NCBI GenBank assembly: GCA_964636945.1
Contig: CAZWVH010000030.1
Span: forward strand, 1 to 34,614
Reading direction: 5' to 3'
DNA length: 34,614 nucleotides
Source of the DNA: CAZADA01 sp964636945
GTDB lineage: Bacteria > Pseudomonadota > Alphaproteobacteria > Caulobacterales > Maricaulaceae
A program made the position numbers and the translations under genes. Below, piece after piece: positions 15,054 to 23,225 of the stretch (the first letter of the stretch is position 1; every line of letters starts with the position of its first letter). A model generated the notes under the pieces. That model saw only the letters and a program-made list of their open reading frames with translations, was not told the DNA's origin and searched no databases.

Positions 15054-15067
15054 TCGTCAATTGACGA
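15054..15067. promoter_or_regulatory. Perfect 14-base palindrome in the ppa-usg spacer
   Basis: TCGTCAATTGACGA reads the same on both strands and lies about 70 bases before the usg start. It contains TTGACG on either strand, so it could be a -35 element, a dimeric-regulator operator, or both. Confidence 0.35.
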
Positions 15068-15074
15068 CACATTA

Positions 15075-15095
15075 GCAGCAAAATGCTGTTGCTGC
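15075..15095 (-). terminator. Weak hairpin after ppa, possible terminator or attenuator
   Basis: GCAGCA and TGCTGC (15075-15080 and 15090-15095) form a 6-bp stem with a 9-base loop, 20 bases after the ppa stop on the minus strand. No U-run follows, so factor-independent termination is doubtful. Confidence 0.25.
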
Positions 15096-15114
15096 CAATG
15101 ATGTCATCCAGGAT

Positions 15115-15657
15115 TCACTTGACCGATTGAGGAGTGCGCGCGCGCTCCACTGACGCCAAGATCACTTCATAAGCACGGTCCACCGGCTCAACTGAGTTCA
15201 CCTTAACCCACTTATGAGGCTCCAAATCTTTGTAGCGCTCAAAGAAATGGGTGATCTTCTCGATCAGAATATCCGGCAAATCGGTATAGTTTTCGACGCG
15301 ATCATAATAGCGCGTCAGTTTGTTGTGGGGCACCGCGATCACCTTTTCATCAAGGCCGGCCTCATCTTCCATCATCACAACACCAACAGGGCGCACACGC
15401 ACCACGGCCCCGGGCACCAAGGCGCGCTGGCCCACGACCATCACATCCATGGGGTCGCCATCTTCAGACAATGTGTGCGGGATAAAGCCGTAATTGCACG
15501 GGTAACGCATTGACGTATAGAGAAAACGATCGACGAACATCGCCCCGGAAGCTTTGTCGATTTCATATTTGATCGGCTCTCCGCCCAACGGCACTTCAAT
15601 GACCACATTCACGTCAGCAGGCGGATTTATCCCCGTTGGTATTTTTGACAGATCCAT
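15115..15657 (-). CDS. ppa: Inorganic pyrophosphatase (family I)
   Basis: A 180-residue soluble enzyme that splits pyrophosphate to phosphate and so drives biosynthetic reactions. The sequence is typical of bacterial family I throughout: VVIEVPLGGEPIKYEIDKAS, DRFLYTSMRYPCNYGFIP, and the metal-binding signature EDGDPMDVMVVG with its aspartates. These are followed by RPVGVVMMEDEAGLDEKVIA, ENYTDLPDILIEKITHFFERY and a final catalytic-site Lys in PHKWVKV. Its length matches the family. GGGGTGA lies just before ATG 15657. It diverges from the large membrane protein gene. The leader holds a small hairpin (15690-15712) formed by AGAC/GTCT and GCTGC/GCAGC. Confidence 0.96.
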   Translation of the reverse strand: MDLSKIPTGINPPADVNVVIEVPLGGEPIKYEIDKASGAMFVDRFLYTSMRYPCNYGFIPHTLSEDGDPMDVMVVGQRALVPGAVVRVRPVGVVMMEDEAGLDEKVIAVPHNKLTRYYDRVENYTDLPDILIEKITHFFERYKDLEPHKWVKVNSVEPVDRAYEVILASVERARTPQSVK

Positions 15658-15689
15658 TGTTCACCCCAAAACCATAAAACATCAGCTTT

Positions 15690-15712
15690 AGACGCTGCAG
15701 TGCAGCATGTCT
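15690..15712 (-). promoter_or_regulatory. Hairpin in the ppa leader
   Basis: AGAC plus GCTGC pair with GCAGC plus GTCT, with a two-base bulge and a three-base loop, about 33 bases before the ppa start. It may stabilise or regulate the ppa message, and it could also act on the divergent transcript. Confidence 0.25.
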
Positions 15713-15792
15713 ATTAGCAGGCGTGCGCTCGCGCCGGTCGTTTGCTTGAGCTAAGGCGTTTAGGGCAATTCCACTCGACAGGCCGGTGCGCC

Positions 15793-17520
15793 ATGAACTC
15801 GAAACATTTGCAAACTCTGGCGTTAGCCGCAGCATCAGTGCTCGGCGTGGTGAATCTCATAATCGCCGTGCTGTTTCATCAGCCAGCTCCCCATGCCGAC
15901 ATGGTCGATGTGGAAGCGTTTTTTGACCATTGGTCACTGGCGCGCGACGGTCTAGAGCCGCTGCTCACCTATCCTGACAACGAACATCGCTCATTCTTGC
16001 CGCTTTTATTGCAGGCGATGGATCATGACGTCTTTGGGTCACGCGGCATTTTTCTGGCGATCGTTCATGCGATGTGTTTCGCGCTGGTCGCGGCGATCAT
16101 CGCGACCCATGCCCGCTTGGCGCTGAACTGGGCGGGCTATGGCGTTTTGGCGGCCGCCGCCGCGATCGTGGTCATGCTGTGGTCTGAGCATTGGTACAAC
16201 ATTTCACGGCTCAAGCAGACCCACATTTGTTTGGCGTTGTTGAGCTTCACGACGGCATATTGGCTGCTGGCGCGCGCAGACGCACGCAGCAACACTCTCT
16301 CGCCGCAGGCCAAATGGACCTATGTGGCGGGCGCATGTGCCTTGTTGGTCAATGCTGGGTGGTCATTTGCGGCCGGATTAGCAGCCTTCCCAGGCGTCAT
16401 CTTACTAGTGTTTGTTCGCCGTTTCACTTGGGCTCAAAGGGTGACGGTGATTCTGGCCGGTGTTTTCACCGCCGCCACGCGCACCTGGGCTTCAATCCTC
16501 GCCGGTTCACCCAGCGCCAGCGGCGACCTTGCCCCTCCGGTGCTCGCGCAACTGCACTATGCGGCAAACTTTGTGGGCGGATTTGCACGACGCGCGCTGG
16601 GCGGGGATGAAATTGTGGCGCCGCTCTTGGGGCTCATCGGGATCATCGTGGCGGGACCAGTCATCTGGCGGGCGCTGCAACAGCGCGGCGCAAGCGCGAA
16701 TGCAGCCGATCAAGGCGCCCTATCCGATCGCCGTCAATCGGCGTCATTTTTCACCTTACTGATGATTTGGTCCATTATCTGCACAGTCGGCATCACGCCC
16801 AATCGCGCCCAGCTTGGCGCCGATCAGGCCTTTTCGGGACGCTATCTGATATTCTCCGCCATATTTTGGGTAAGCATTTTGCCTTTGCTGGCTCTGGCTC
16901 AGTTTTCATTCCCTCGCTGGGCGCGGCGCGCGATTGTGAGCTTGATTGTTGTGTTTGCCGGGCTGATTGTCCTCACTCAACCGCGCGGCTGGTTGAAATT
17001 GGCCGAACACCAGCGCAGGGTCGCCGTCGGCGCAGTCGCGGCGCATTTTGATATTGCACCTGGTCATCCCTATCAGCTGCATGTCCAAGACATTCTGAGG
17101 CCGGTGGTCGCAACCGCTCGCGATGAAGAACGCTCGTACTACGCCCGTCCGTGGGGCCAATGGCTCTTGGGCAAAAACCTGGATCAGCTGACATCGCCAG
17201 CCCCCCAGATATGCGATCGCGTTGACGGCGCCGTCGCACTCTTGCCAGCGCCTGATGGCGGACTGCGAATCGCCGCTCAATTCAGCGGCCCAAACGGCGC
17301 GGGACCGAACGGCAAGTGGATTGTGCTGATGCAGGGCGAGGACGTGGTCGGCTTGGCCCGGCGCGGTGAAAGCTTTCCCGATGCGCCGCAACTCATTCAC
17401 AGCGCACACGCCTCTTACGCAGGATTTGCTCGCCTAACCGGGGACACGCCCGTTAGCGCGATTGTTGTCCTGAGAGGCGGGCATGCATGTCAGGTCGCGA
17501 TTAAGGACGACGCGCGCTAA
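15793..17520 (+). CDS. Large polytopic membrane protein, unknown (possible GT-C-like)
   Basis: A 575-residue protein I cannot assign. ATG 15793 (MNSKHLQTLAL) gives an N-terminal hydrophobic helix (ALAAASVLGVVNLIIAVLF), followed by an extramembrane loop with HADMVDVEAFFDHW. About eight to ten further membrane helices lie between residues 80 and 420 (for example IFLAIVHAMCFALVAAIIA, GVLAAAAAIVVMLW, FFTLLMIWSIICTVG, YLIFSAIFWVSILPLLAL). A soluble C-terminal domain covers about residues 420-575. The short acidic first loop and the large soluble tail recall GT-C glycosyltransferases of the ArnT/PMT type, but no decisive motif is visible. Its stop overlaps that of the SDHAF4-like gene on the other strand. 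Confidence 0.8.
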   Translation: MNSKHLQTLALAAASVLGVVNLIIAVLFHQPAPHADMVDVEAFFDHWSLARDGLEPLLTYPDNEHRSFLPLLLQAMDHDVFGSRGIFLAIVHAMCFALVAAIIATHARLALNWAGYGVLAAAAAIVVMLWSEHWYNISRLKQTHICLALLSFTTAYWLLARADARSNTLSPQAKWTYVAGACALLVNAGWSFAAGLAAFPGVILLVFVRRFTWAQRVTVILAGVFTAATRTWASILAGSPSASGDLAPPVLAQLHYAANFVGGFARRALGGDEIVAPLLGLIGIIVAGPVIWRALQQRGASANAADQGALSDRRQSASFFTLLMIWSIICTVGITPNRAQLGADQAFSGRYLIFSAIFWVSILPLLALAQFSFPRWARRAIVSLIVVFAGLIVLTQPRGWLKLAEHQRRVAVGAVAAHFDIAPGHPYQLHVQDILRPVVATARDEERSYYARPWGQWLLGKNLDQLTSPAPQICDRVDGAVALLPAPDGGLRIAAQFSGPNGAGPNGKWIVLMQGEDVVGLARRGESFPDAPQLIHSAHASYAGFARLTGDTPVSAIVVLRGGHACQVAIKDDAR

Positions 17521-17753
17521 AAATCGTAGGCGCGGCCTGCCTTTTCCCAATCACCGTAGCGCGTGGGTTCAGGCCCGCTCGGACCATCGGTCTCGCTCGG
17601 CCTATCGCCGGCTTGGCCATAGGCCTTGCGGCGGCGAATCTCGGCCTCGCGCAAGGCGCGTTTGGCAGCATCACTCAACGCTTTGCCCTGCGCCGCACCG
17701 GGAATGTCGCAGTCCAGGCCGCTTTTCTGGTCAGGCTGAATTGCGTCCGTCAT
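17517..17753 (-). CDS. DUF1674 / succinate dehydrogenase assembly factor 4-like protein
   Basis: A 78-residue protein. The C-terminal signature PEPTRYGDWEKAGRAYDF and the preceding ALSDAAKRALREAEIRRR identify the DUF1674 family, whose mitochondrial member SDHAF4 binds flavinated SdhA and helps assemble succinate dehydrogenase. The protein is short, charged and probably largely disordered. A similar role with bacterial SdhA is inferred by homology; no sdh genes are in this window. It diverges from htpX with 78 bases between the starts, and its stop codon overlaps that of the opposite membrane protein gene. Confidence 0.88.
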   Translation of the reverse strand: MTDAIQPDQKSGLDCDIPGAAQGKALSDAAKRALREAEIRRRKAYGQAGDRPSETDGPSGPEPTRYGDWEKAGRAYDF

Positions 17754-17831
17754 AACTCCACTCCATATCCGCTACACGACTGGTCTTTGATAGGTTGGTC
17801 GTCGATGGGCAATGTCTAGAGGTGTCACATC

Positions 17832-18755
17832 ATGGCGATGTTAAATCACGTAAGAACTCTCGGCCTGCTTGCCGCACTCACGGCGTTGTTTGGCATTGTC
17901 GGATTTTTCATTGGCGGGCCTCAGGGCGCGGGGATCGCGTTGCTGATCGCGATAGGCATCAACATTTTCAGTTACTGGAATGCAGACAAGGTGGTGCTGC
18001 GCGCCTACCGCGCCCGACCGGCAGAAGAACTCGCCAGCGACCCGCGCGTGCGCGCCTATCTTGAGGATACGCGCGCTTTGGCCAGGCGTGCAGGGCTGCC
18101 GGAACCCAAAATCGCCATTGTGCAGATGGACCAACCTAACGCCTTCGCCACTGGCCGCAATCCGGATAATGCGGCTGTCGTGGCGTCCACAGGATTGTTG
18201 CGGATGCTCGATCGCGATGAGATTGCCGGCGTGATGGCGCACGAGTTGGCGCATGTGAAAAATCGCGACACACTGACCATGACCGTCACCGCGACCATCG
18301 CCGGCGCGATCGGCATGCTCGCCAGTATTGCCTTTTGGTTTGGCGCCGGGCGTGATCGCGGCGGCGCCTTAGCCACCATATTGATTGCAATTCTCGCCCC
18401 CATCGCGGCGAGCATTGTCCAATTGGCAATCTCACGGGCCCGTGAATACGAGGCTGACCGAGTGGGCGCTGAGATATTAGGCGATCCGCGACCATTGGCG
18501 TCTGCGTTGGCGAAAATCTCACAAGGCGCTGCGCGCATTACCAATGAACAGTCCGAACGCAACCCCGCAATGGCCCATGTTTTCATCATCAATCCCCTGA
18601 ATGGCCAACGTGCAGACAATTTGTTCTCCACCCATCCGGCCACGCAAAATCGGATCGATCGGTTGATGGGATTGGACCTGTCCGGAGATGGCGGATTGCG
18701 GCGTGAAACGCGTGAGGAGGCCGCCACGGGATCCGGTCCTGTTTGGTCGCGTTGA
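17832..18755 (+). CDS. htpX: Zinc metalloprotease HtpX (M48B)
   Basis: A 307-residue inner-membrane protease that removes damaged membrane proteins, with its active site facing the cytoplasm. The zinc motif is HELAH, with His137, Glu138 and His141, and the third ligand is Glu207 in REYEADRVGAE. Two membrane helices precede the catalytic part (LGLLAALTALFGIVGFFIGG and GIALLIAIGINIFSYW), and two more follow HELAH (TATIAGAIGMLASIAFWFG and ALATILIAILAPIAASIVQ). STHPATQNRIDRLM near the end is also typical. Length fits the family. GAGGTG precedes ATG 17832. The downstream rsmB starts 37 bases after its stop. No heat-shock promoter could be recognised. Confidence 0.95.
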   Translation: MAMLNHVRTLGLLAALTALFGIVGFFIGGPQGAGIALLIAIGINIFSYWNADKVVLRAYRARPAEELASDPRVRAYLEDTRALARRAGLPEPKIAIVQMDQPNAFATGRNPDNAAVVASTGLLRMLDRDEIAGVMAHELAHVKNRDTLTMTVTATIAGAIGMLASIAFWFGAGRDRGGALATILIAILAPIAASIVQLAISRAREYEADRVGAEILGDPRPLASALAKISQGAARITNEQSERNPAMAHVFIINPLNGQRADNLFSTHPATQNRIDRLMGLDLSGDGGLRRETREEAATGSGPVWSR

Positions 18756-18792
18756 GCCGGCGCGATCCCATGCAGCATTTGAGACTAGCTTA

Positions 18793-20133
18793 GTGTCAGC
18801 ACCGTCGGCCACAAAACGCTCGTCACGACAGCCACAAACACGGGTCAACGGCGCCCGGGCCATCGCAAGAAATACGCTGGTGCGTGTCCTCGATCAAAGA
18901 CAAGCCCTGGACACGGCCTTCGACGCTGAGCTCAGTCAATTGAGCGCGATGTCCGACGCCGACCGGCGATTTGCCCGCATGCTGGCGACCACCTGCCTGC
19001 GTCGACTGGGCCACATTGATCACGCAATTGGGCAGTTCCTGCAAAAGCCTATGCCGGCTAAGGCGAAACACGCCCGAGCGATTTTGCGGCTTGGCGCAGC
19101 GCAGCTTTTGTTTCTCGACACGCCAGCTCACGCCGCGGTGGATACGGCTGCTCGGCTGGCGCAGAGTGATAATGCGACGCGGCCGTTCAAAGGTCTGATC
19201 AATGCCGTCCTGCGACGCATTTCGGACGCTGGGCCCAGCATTATCGCCGACCAAACGCCTGAGTCCAATTGGCCCGATTGGCTGATTGCCAGTTGGCGTG
19301 ACACCTATGGCCACGATCAATCGGCGCTCATCGCCAGCGCCAGTGCAACAGAACCGCCCTTGGATCTGACGATCAAATCGGGCGATGTCGCCGCCTGGGC
19401 AAAGCGCCTGGGCGGCCGAGCGATCAGCGCGACAACCGTCAGACTGACCGAGATGCGCCGTGTGCAGGACCTTGAGGGCTATGAGGACGGAGACTGGTGG
19501 GTGCAGGATCTCGCCGCGGCAACGCCCGTCACGGTTTTGGGCAATGTTTCCGGTTTGCGCGTGCTTGATTTGTGCGCAGCGCCGGGCGGCAAGACCATGC
19601 AGCTTGCCGCGCGTGGCGCTGACGTTGTTGCCATCGATCGATCTGCTGACCGGCTTCGGCGGCTTCACGAGAACCTCAAGCGCACAAAGCTCACCGCCGA
19701 GATCATGGTGCGTGATGGTCGAAATATCGATGACTTGGGGAAGTTTGACGCCATCGTGCTTGATGCGCCGTGCACCGCGACGGGAACTCTGCGGCGAAGG
19801 CCAGATGTGGCGTGGTCGCGTTCTCCAGGCGATGGTGGCGCATTATCAGAAATTCAGTCAGAGCTTGTTGCATCAGCGCTTGGCGCACTCAAACCCGGCG
19901 GGACCTTGATTTACTGCACATGTTCGCTTCAGCCCGAGGAGGGCCGAAACGCCGTCGACTCAGCGCTGATGAGCGGCGCCGATGGCCAATTCCTCCCTAT
20001 TAGGGATGAAGAATTACCCGCTGGATTTGTCTCGCCTCAAGACGACGGAACCGTGCGCACGTTTCCGTTTGCACTAGGAGGTGATGGCGGAATGGACGGA
20101 TTTTTCATTGCTCGGCTTGTGAAAACGGGCTGA
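18793..20133 (+). CDS. rsmB: 16S rRNA (cytosine-C5) methyltransferase RsmB/Sun
   Basis: A 446-residue enzyme that methylates C967 of 16S rRNA in E. coli. An N-terminal NusB-like helical domain (RVLDQRQALDTAFDAELSQL to about residue 150) precedes the Rossmann methyltransferase domain. SAM-binding residues are in LDLCAAPGGKTMQLAARGAD and VVAIDRSADRLRRL. The two functional cysteines are C327 in DAPCTATGTLRRRPDVAW and C377 in YCTCSLQPEEG. GTG 18793 is chosen because it follows the htpX stop; the upstream in-frame ATG 18688 would overlap htpX by 68 bases and add an unlikely segment. It opens the set that includes rpe, heparinase and purH, an order I recall from related alphaproteobacteria. Confidence 0.93.
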   Translation: MSAPSATKRSSRQPQTRVNGARAIARNTLVRVLDQRQALDTAFDAELSQLSAMSDADRRFARMLATTCLRRLGHIDHAIGQFLQKPMPAKAKHARAILRLGAAQLLFLDTPAHAAVDTAARLAQSDNATRPFKGLINAVLRRISDAGPSIIADQTPESNWPDWLIASWRDTYGHDQSALIASASATEPPLDLTIKSGDVAAWAKRLGGRAISATTVRLTEMRRVQDLEGYEDGDWWVQDLAAATPVTVLGNVSGLRVLDLCAAPGGKTMQLAARGADVVAIDRSADRLRRLHENLKRTKLTAEIMVRDGRNIDDLGKFDAIVLDAPCTATGTLRRRPDVAWSRSPGDGGALSEIQSELVASALGALKPGGTLIYCTCSLQPEEGRNAVDSALMSGADGQFLPIRDEELPAGFVSPQDDGTVRTFPFALGGDGGMDGFFIARLVKTG

Positions 20134-20217
20134 ATTCATGGCATGTTCAGCGGATTTAACTATCTAAATGGTCGGATAAGCGCAAAATGCGCAGGGAAAA
20201 GCGAAGAGGATTGGTCA

Positions 20218-20730
20218 ATGTTGTCGTCTACTAATGCATCGCGTCCGCGGTCTGTGCTCACGGCCGTGATTGTGGCGTTTGGATTAGCGCTAAGCGCTTG
20301 CGCCGGCGGTTTGAGCTCAGGCGACTATCAACGGGCAGAGGCGGGCCGGGTCAATCGGGTCGACTCAGGCGTGATCGTGGCTAGCCAACAGGTCCAGATT
20401 GAAGGCACCAAGAGCGGCGTGGGCACGGGTGCTGGCGCTGTCATCGGCGGAGCCGCCGGTTCGAGCATTGGCGGCGGCACCACAGAAAACGTGATTGCCG
20501 GCGTGGCTGGCGCAGTGGTTGGCGGTCTTGTGGGCGCGGCCGTTGAAGAAGGCGCGACACGTCAGACCGGTTTTACCTACACGGTCCGCCTGGATCGCAC
20601 GCAGGAATTGGTCACCATCACGCAAGCTGACCAATATCCATTGCCTAATGGCATGCCGGTCTTCATACAATATGGGGCTCGCGCACGGATCGTGCCGCAA
20701 CAAAGCGCACCGGCTTACCCCCAATATTAA
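20218..20730 (+). CDS. Glycine-zipper lipoprotein (SlyB/17-kDa antigen type)
   Basis: A 170-residue envelope lipoprotein. ATG 20218 follows AGAGGA at good distance. The signal peptide ends in ALSACAGG, with the lipidated cysteine after LSA. Residues about 70-125 contain glycine-zipper repeats (VGTGAGAVIGGAAGSSIGGG and VIAGVAGAVVGGLVGAAVEE), which form tightly packed membrane-associated helices. A C-terminal beta segment follows (TYTVRLDRTQELVTITQAD, then NGMPVFIQYG). This layout matches the SlyB/PcpE and Rickettsia 17-kDa antigen group, which support outer-membrane stability. It sits between rsmB and rpe in the same direction. Confidence 0.85.
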   Translation: MLSSTNASRPRSVLTAVIVAFGLALSACAGGLSSGDYQRAEAGRVNRVDSGVIVASQQVQIEGTKSGVGTGAGAVIGGAAGSSIGGGTTENVIAGVAGAVVGGLVGAAVEEGATRQTGFTYTVRLDRTQELVTITQADQYPLPNGMPVFIQYGARARIVPQQSAPAYPQY

Positions 20731-20799
20731 TGACTTTGGGCGGCGTCTGCGCTCAGGCCCTAGCTTGCGCGGTCAAGGGCCGATTGGTATCGATAGCGC

Positions 20800-21465
20800 A
20801 TGTCGTCGCCCGTCAAGTTAGCCCCGTCCATCCTCGCCGCCGACTTTTCAAGGCTGGGCGAAGAGGTGCAAAATATGACCGCAGCCGGCGCAGACTGGCT
20901 GCACCTGGACGTCATGGACGGACACTTTGTTCCCAATATTTCCTTTGGTCCCGCGGTGATCCAGTCACTGCGCCCCCTGACCGACATTCCGTTTGACTGT
21001 CATTTGATGATTGCGCCGGCCGACCCGTATATCTCAGCGTTCGCCGAGGCTGGCGCGGACATTATCACGGTGCACCCAGAGGCCGGTCCCCACATTCATC
21101 GCACAGTGCAGGCCATTCGCGGACACGGGCTTAAAGCAGGCGTATCCCTCAATCCCGGCACGCCCGCCTCGGTGCTCGAGCCATTGCTTGGCGATATCGA
21201 TCTGGTTCTGGTCATGTCGGTCAATCCAGGTTTCGGCGGTCAATCATTCATTGATCGTCAACTGCACAAAATCGAAGCCGTGCGCGGCATGATCGACGCC
21301 CAAGGAGCAACGGTCGAGTTAGAAGTGGATGGCGGGATCAACGCACAAACGGCAAGGCAATGCGTTGACGCCGGCGCCACAGTGCTTGTCGCTGGGTCTG
21401 CGGCGTTTCGGGACGGGTCTGCGCACTACGCAGAGAACTTAACCGCATTGCGGCAATTGGCGTGA
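20800..21465 (+). CDS. rpe: Ribulose-phosphate 3-epimerase
   Basis: A 221-residue TIM-barrel enzyme that interconverts ribulose-5-phosphate and xylulose-5-phosphate in the pentose phosphate pathway. Family signatures are intact: APSILAADFSRLGEE (catalytic Asp), WLHLDVMDGHFVPNISFGP with metal-binding His and Asp, CHLMI, VLVMSVNPGFGGQSFI, and LEVDGGINAQTA with the second catalytic Asp. Length is normal. The lipoprotein stop lies 69 bases upstream and the heparinase-like gene begins 10 bases downstream, so it is probably co-transcribed with that gene. Confidence 0.96.
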   Translation: MSSPVKLAPSILAADFSRLGEEVQNMTAAGADWLHLDVMDGHFVPNISFGPAVIQSLRPLTDIPFDCHLMIAPADPYISAFAEAGADIITVHPEAGPHIHRTVQAIRGHGLKAGVSLNPGTPASVLEPLLGDIDLVLVMSVNPGFGGQSFIDRQLHKIEAVRGMIDAQGATVELEVDGGINAQTARQCVDAGATVLVAGSAAFRDGSAHYAENLTALRQLA

Positions 21466-21475
21466 GAATGGGGCT

Positions 21476-23218
21476 ATGAGGCACGCGGCAAAGGGGGAAG
21501 GCATAGGAGGGCTCGGCCGCGACGCCCTGCGCCGTTTGCGGCGGGGCATCGCGACGGATCTCATCCGCAATCCGCTCTATCGTCAGTTGGCTTTACGCGG
21601 TGCGCCGCCAGGACTGTTGAAGGCGCGGCTATTGGCGCTGCGCATGGGCGATGAAGCGCGTGGCCGCAAAGCGCTTGCTGGCGCCATGCAACTTGGCGGG
21701 CAAGCAATTGGGGCGCGTTCAGACCATCTGACCGTGTGGGATCGTGTTTCCGACCTCAACCCCGCTTTTCGAGCGTTACACCAGTTTGAATGGCTGCGCG
21801 ACCTGCTGGCCGTGCAAGATCCTGCAGCCATGACCCATGCGATCGGCCTAACCGATGCATGGATCGAACGGTTCGGCGAATGGGACGACGCGGCGTGGCG
21901 GCCTGAAATTGTGAGCCATCGCATCTTGGCTTGGTTAGCCGCAGGGGATGAACTGTTTGCCCATGAAACCGAGGGAGACCGAAAGCGCCTGACGTCTTTG
22001 GGGCGTCAAGTGCGCCATCTGGAACGCAGCATCAACGCGCTTCCTCAGGGCGTCGGCCAAATTTTCGCGGGAATTGCTTTGGCCGCAGCAGGAACGTGCC
22101 TGAGCGGAACCGATCGCACTTTGGACGCCGGGCTTAGTTTGCTGGATGTCCAACTTCAACGCCAAATTTTGATCGACGGCGGTCATGAAAGCCGCTCGCC
22201 TGAAGTCGTGGCCGAGATTTTGGCTGACCTTTACGCGCTCGATGCGCTGTTGAGTTCCAGTGGCGCAACTACGCCGCAAAATGTGCGGCGCGCCATTGAC
22301 CGCATGACTCCGATTTTGCGCTTCTTCACCATGAGTGATGGCGGTTTGCCCTCCTTTCATGGCGGGTCCGCCGGAAATCGCGCCACGCTAGCCGCCATGT
22401 TGAATGATGGTGAAGACTCCCCGCGCACATTCGATTTTGCGCCCCACAGCGGCTATCACCGCCTGGCTGCCAACGGGTGTGTGGCGATCGTGGACACCGG
22501 CGGCCCGCCCGACCCAACGGCCAATGCACTTGCGCACGCGAGCTGCCTTGCGTTCGAATTTTCCGCGCCCAACGGCCGCCTCATTGTCAATTGTGGATGG
22601 TCGCTTGGACACAATGAGGAAGATCGCCAGGCAATTCGCGCCACATCCGCGCACTCCACCGTCACCGTTGCAGGCGCTTCGTCGTTAAAACTCACCGATA
22701 AAGGGATTAAACGCGACTTGCGTGGCGCACATGGTCTGGGGCTAATCGCCGCCAAGCGCACCGAAGATGACCTGGGCTATTGGGTGGAAGGCGCCCATGA
22801 AGGGTATCGGGAGGCCTATGGTTTAGCTCACCGTCGCACCCTGTTCTTGGGATTGCGCGGGAACGAACTACGCGGCGAGGACACCTTGTTCCGCCCGGTT
22901 TCCGACCCGGTGACAAAAGTGAGCGCGAGCACCCCTTATGCGATCCGATTCCACCTGCACCCCGCTGTAACGGCAACTTTGGCTCGGGACTCCAGAAGCG
23001 TTCTGTTAACGCTAACGGACGGAGAATGTTGGCGTATGCGCACTGATGCGGGGTCTCTAGCGGTTGAGGAATCGATTTATCTGGCTGAGCCAGGGCCTGC
23101 ACAGCCGAGCCGACAAATTGTGATTCACGGAAAGACACAGCCAAACGGTCCACTCAACGCACCTCCAAACCGTGTGCGCTGGGCGCTTCAGCGCATCGGC
23201 CACACGCCTGCTGGCTGA
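21476..23218 (+). CDS. Heparinase II/III-family protein
   Basis: A 580-residue protein. The first 330 residues are helical, like the alpha-barrel of polysaccharide lyases (FEWLRDLLAVQD, WRPEIVSHRILAWLAAGDEL, GGHESRSPEVVAEILADLYA). The C-terminal part is the heparinase II/III-like beta-sandwich, with FDFAPHSGYHRLAANG, LIVNCGWSLG, ATSAHSTVTVAGASS and AHRRTLFLGL, the usual His-bearing motifs. No signal peptide is visible, so export by the general pathway is unlikely, and the true substrate is unknown. In related genomes a protein of this kind sits beside purH; here a CapD-like gene lies between them. Only 10 bases separate it from rpe. Confidence 0.85.
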   Translation: MRHAAKGEGIGGLGRDALRRLRRGIATDLIRNPLYRQLALRGAPPGLLKARLLALRMGDEARGRKALAGAMQLGGQAIGARSDHLTVWDRVSDLNPAFRALHQFEWLRDLLAVQDPAAMTHAIGLTDAWIERFGEWDDAAWRPEIVSHRILAWLAAGDELFAHETEGDRKRLTSLGRQVRHLERSINALPQGVGQIFAGIALAAAGTCLSGTDRTLDAGLSLLDVQLQRQILIDGGHESRSPEVVAEILADLYALDALLSSSGATTPQNVRRAIDRMTPILRFFTMSDGGLPSFHGGSAGNRATLAAMLNDGEDSPRTFDFAPHSGYHRLAANGCVAIVDTGGPPDPTANALAHASCLAFEFSAPNGRLIVNCGWSLGHNEEDRQAIRATSAHSTVTVAGASSLKLTDKGIKRDLRGAHGLGLIAAKRTEDDLGYWVEGAHEGYREAYGLAHRRTLFLGLRGNELRGEDTLFRPVSDPVTKVSASTPYAIRFHLHPAVTATLARDSRSVLLTLTDGECWRMRTDAGSLAVEESIYLAEPGPAQPSRQIVIHGKTQPNGPLNAPPNRVRWALQRIGHTPAG

Positions 23219-23225
23219 CGGGGCC

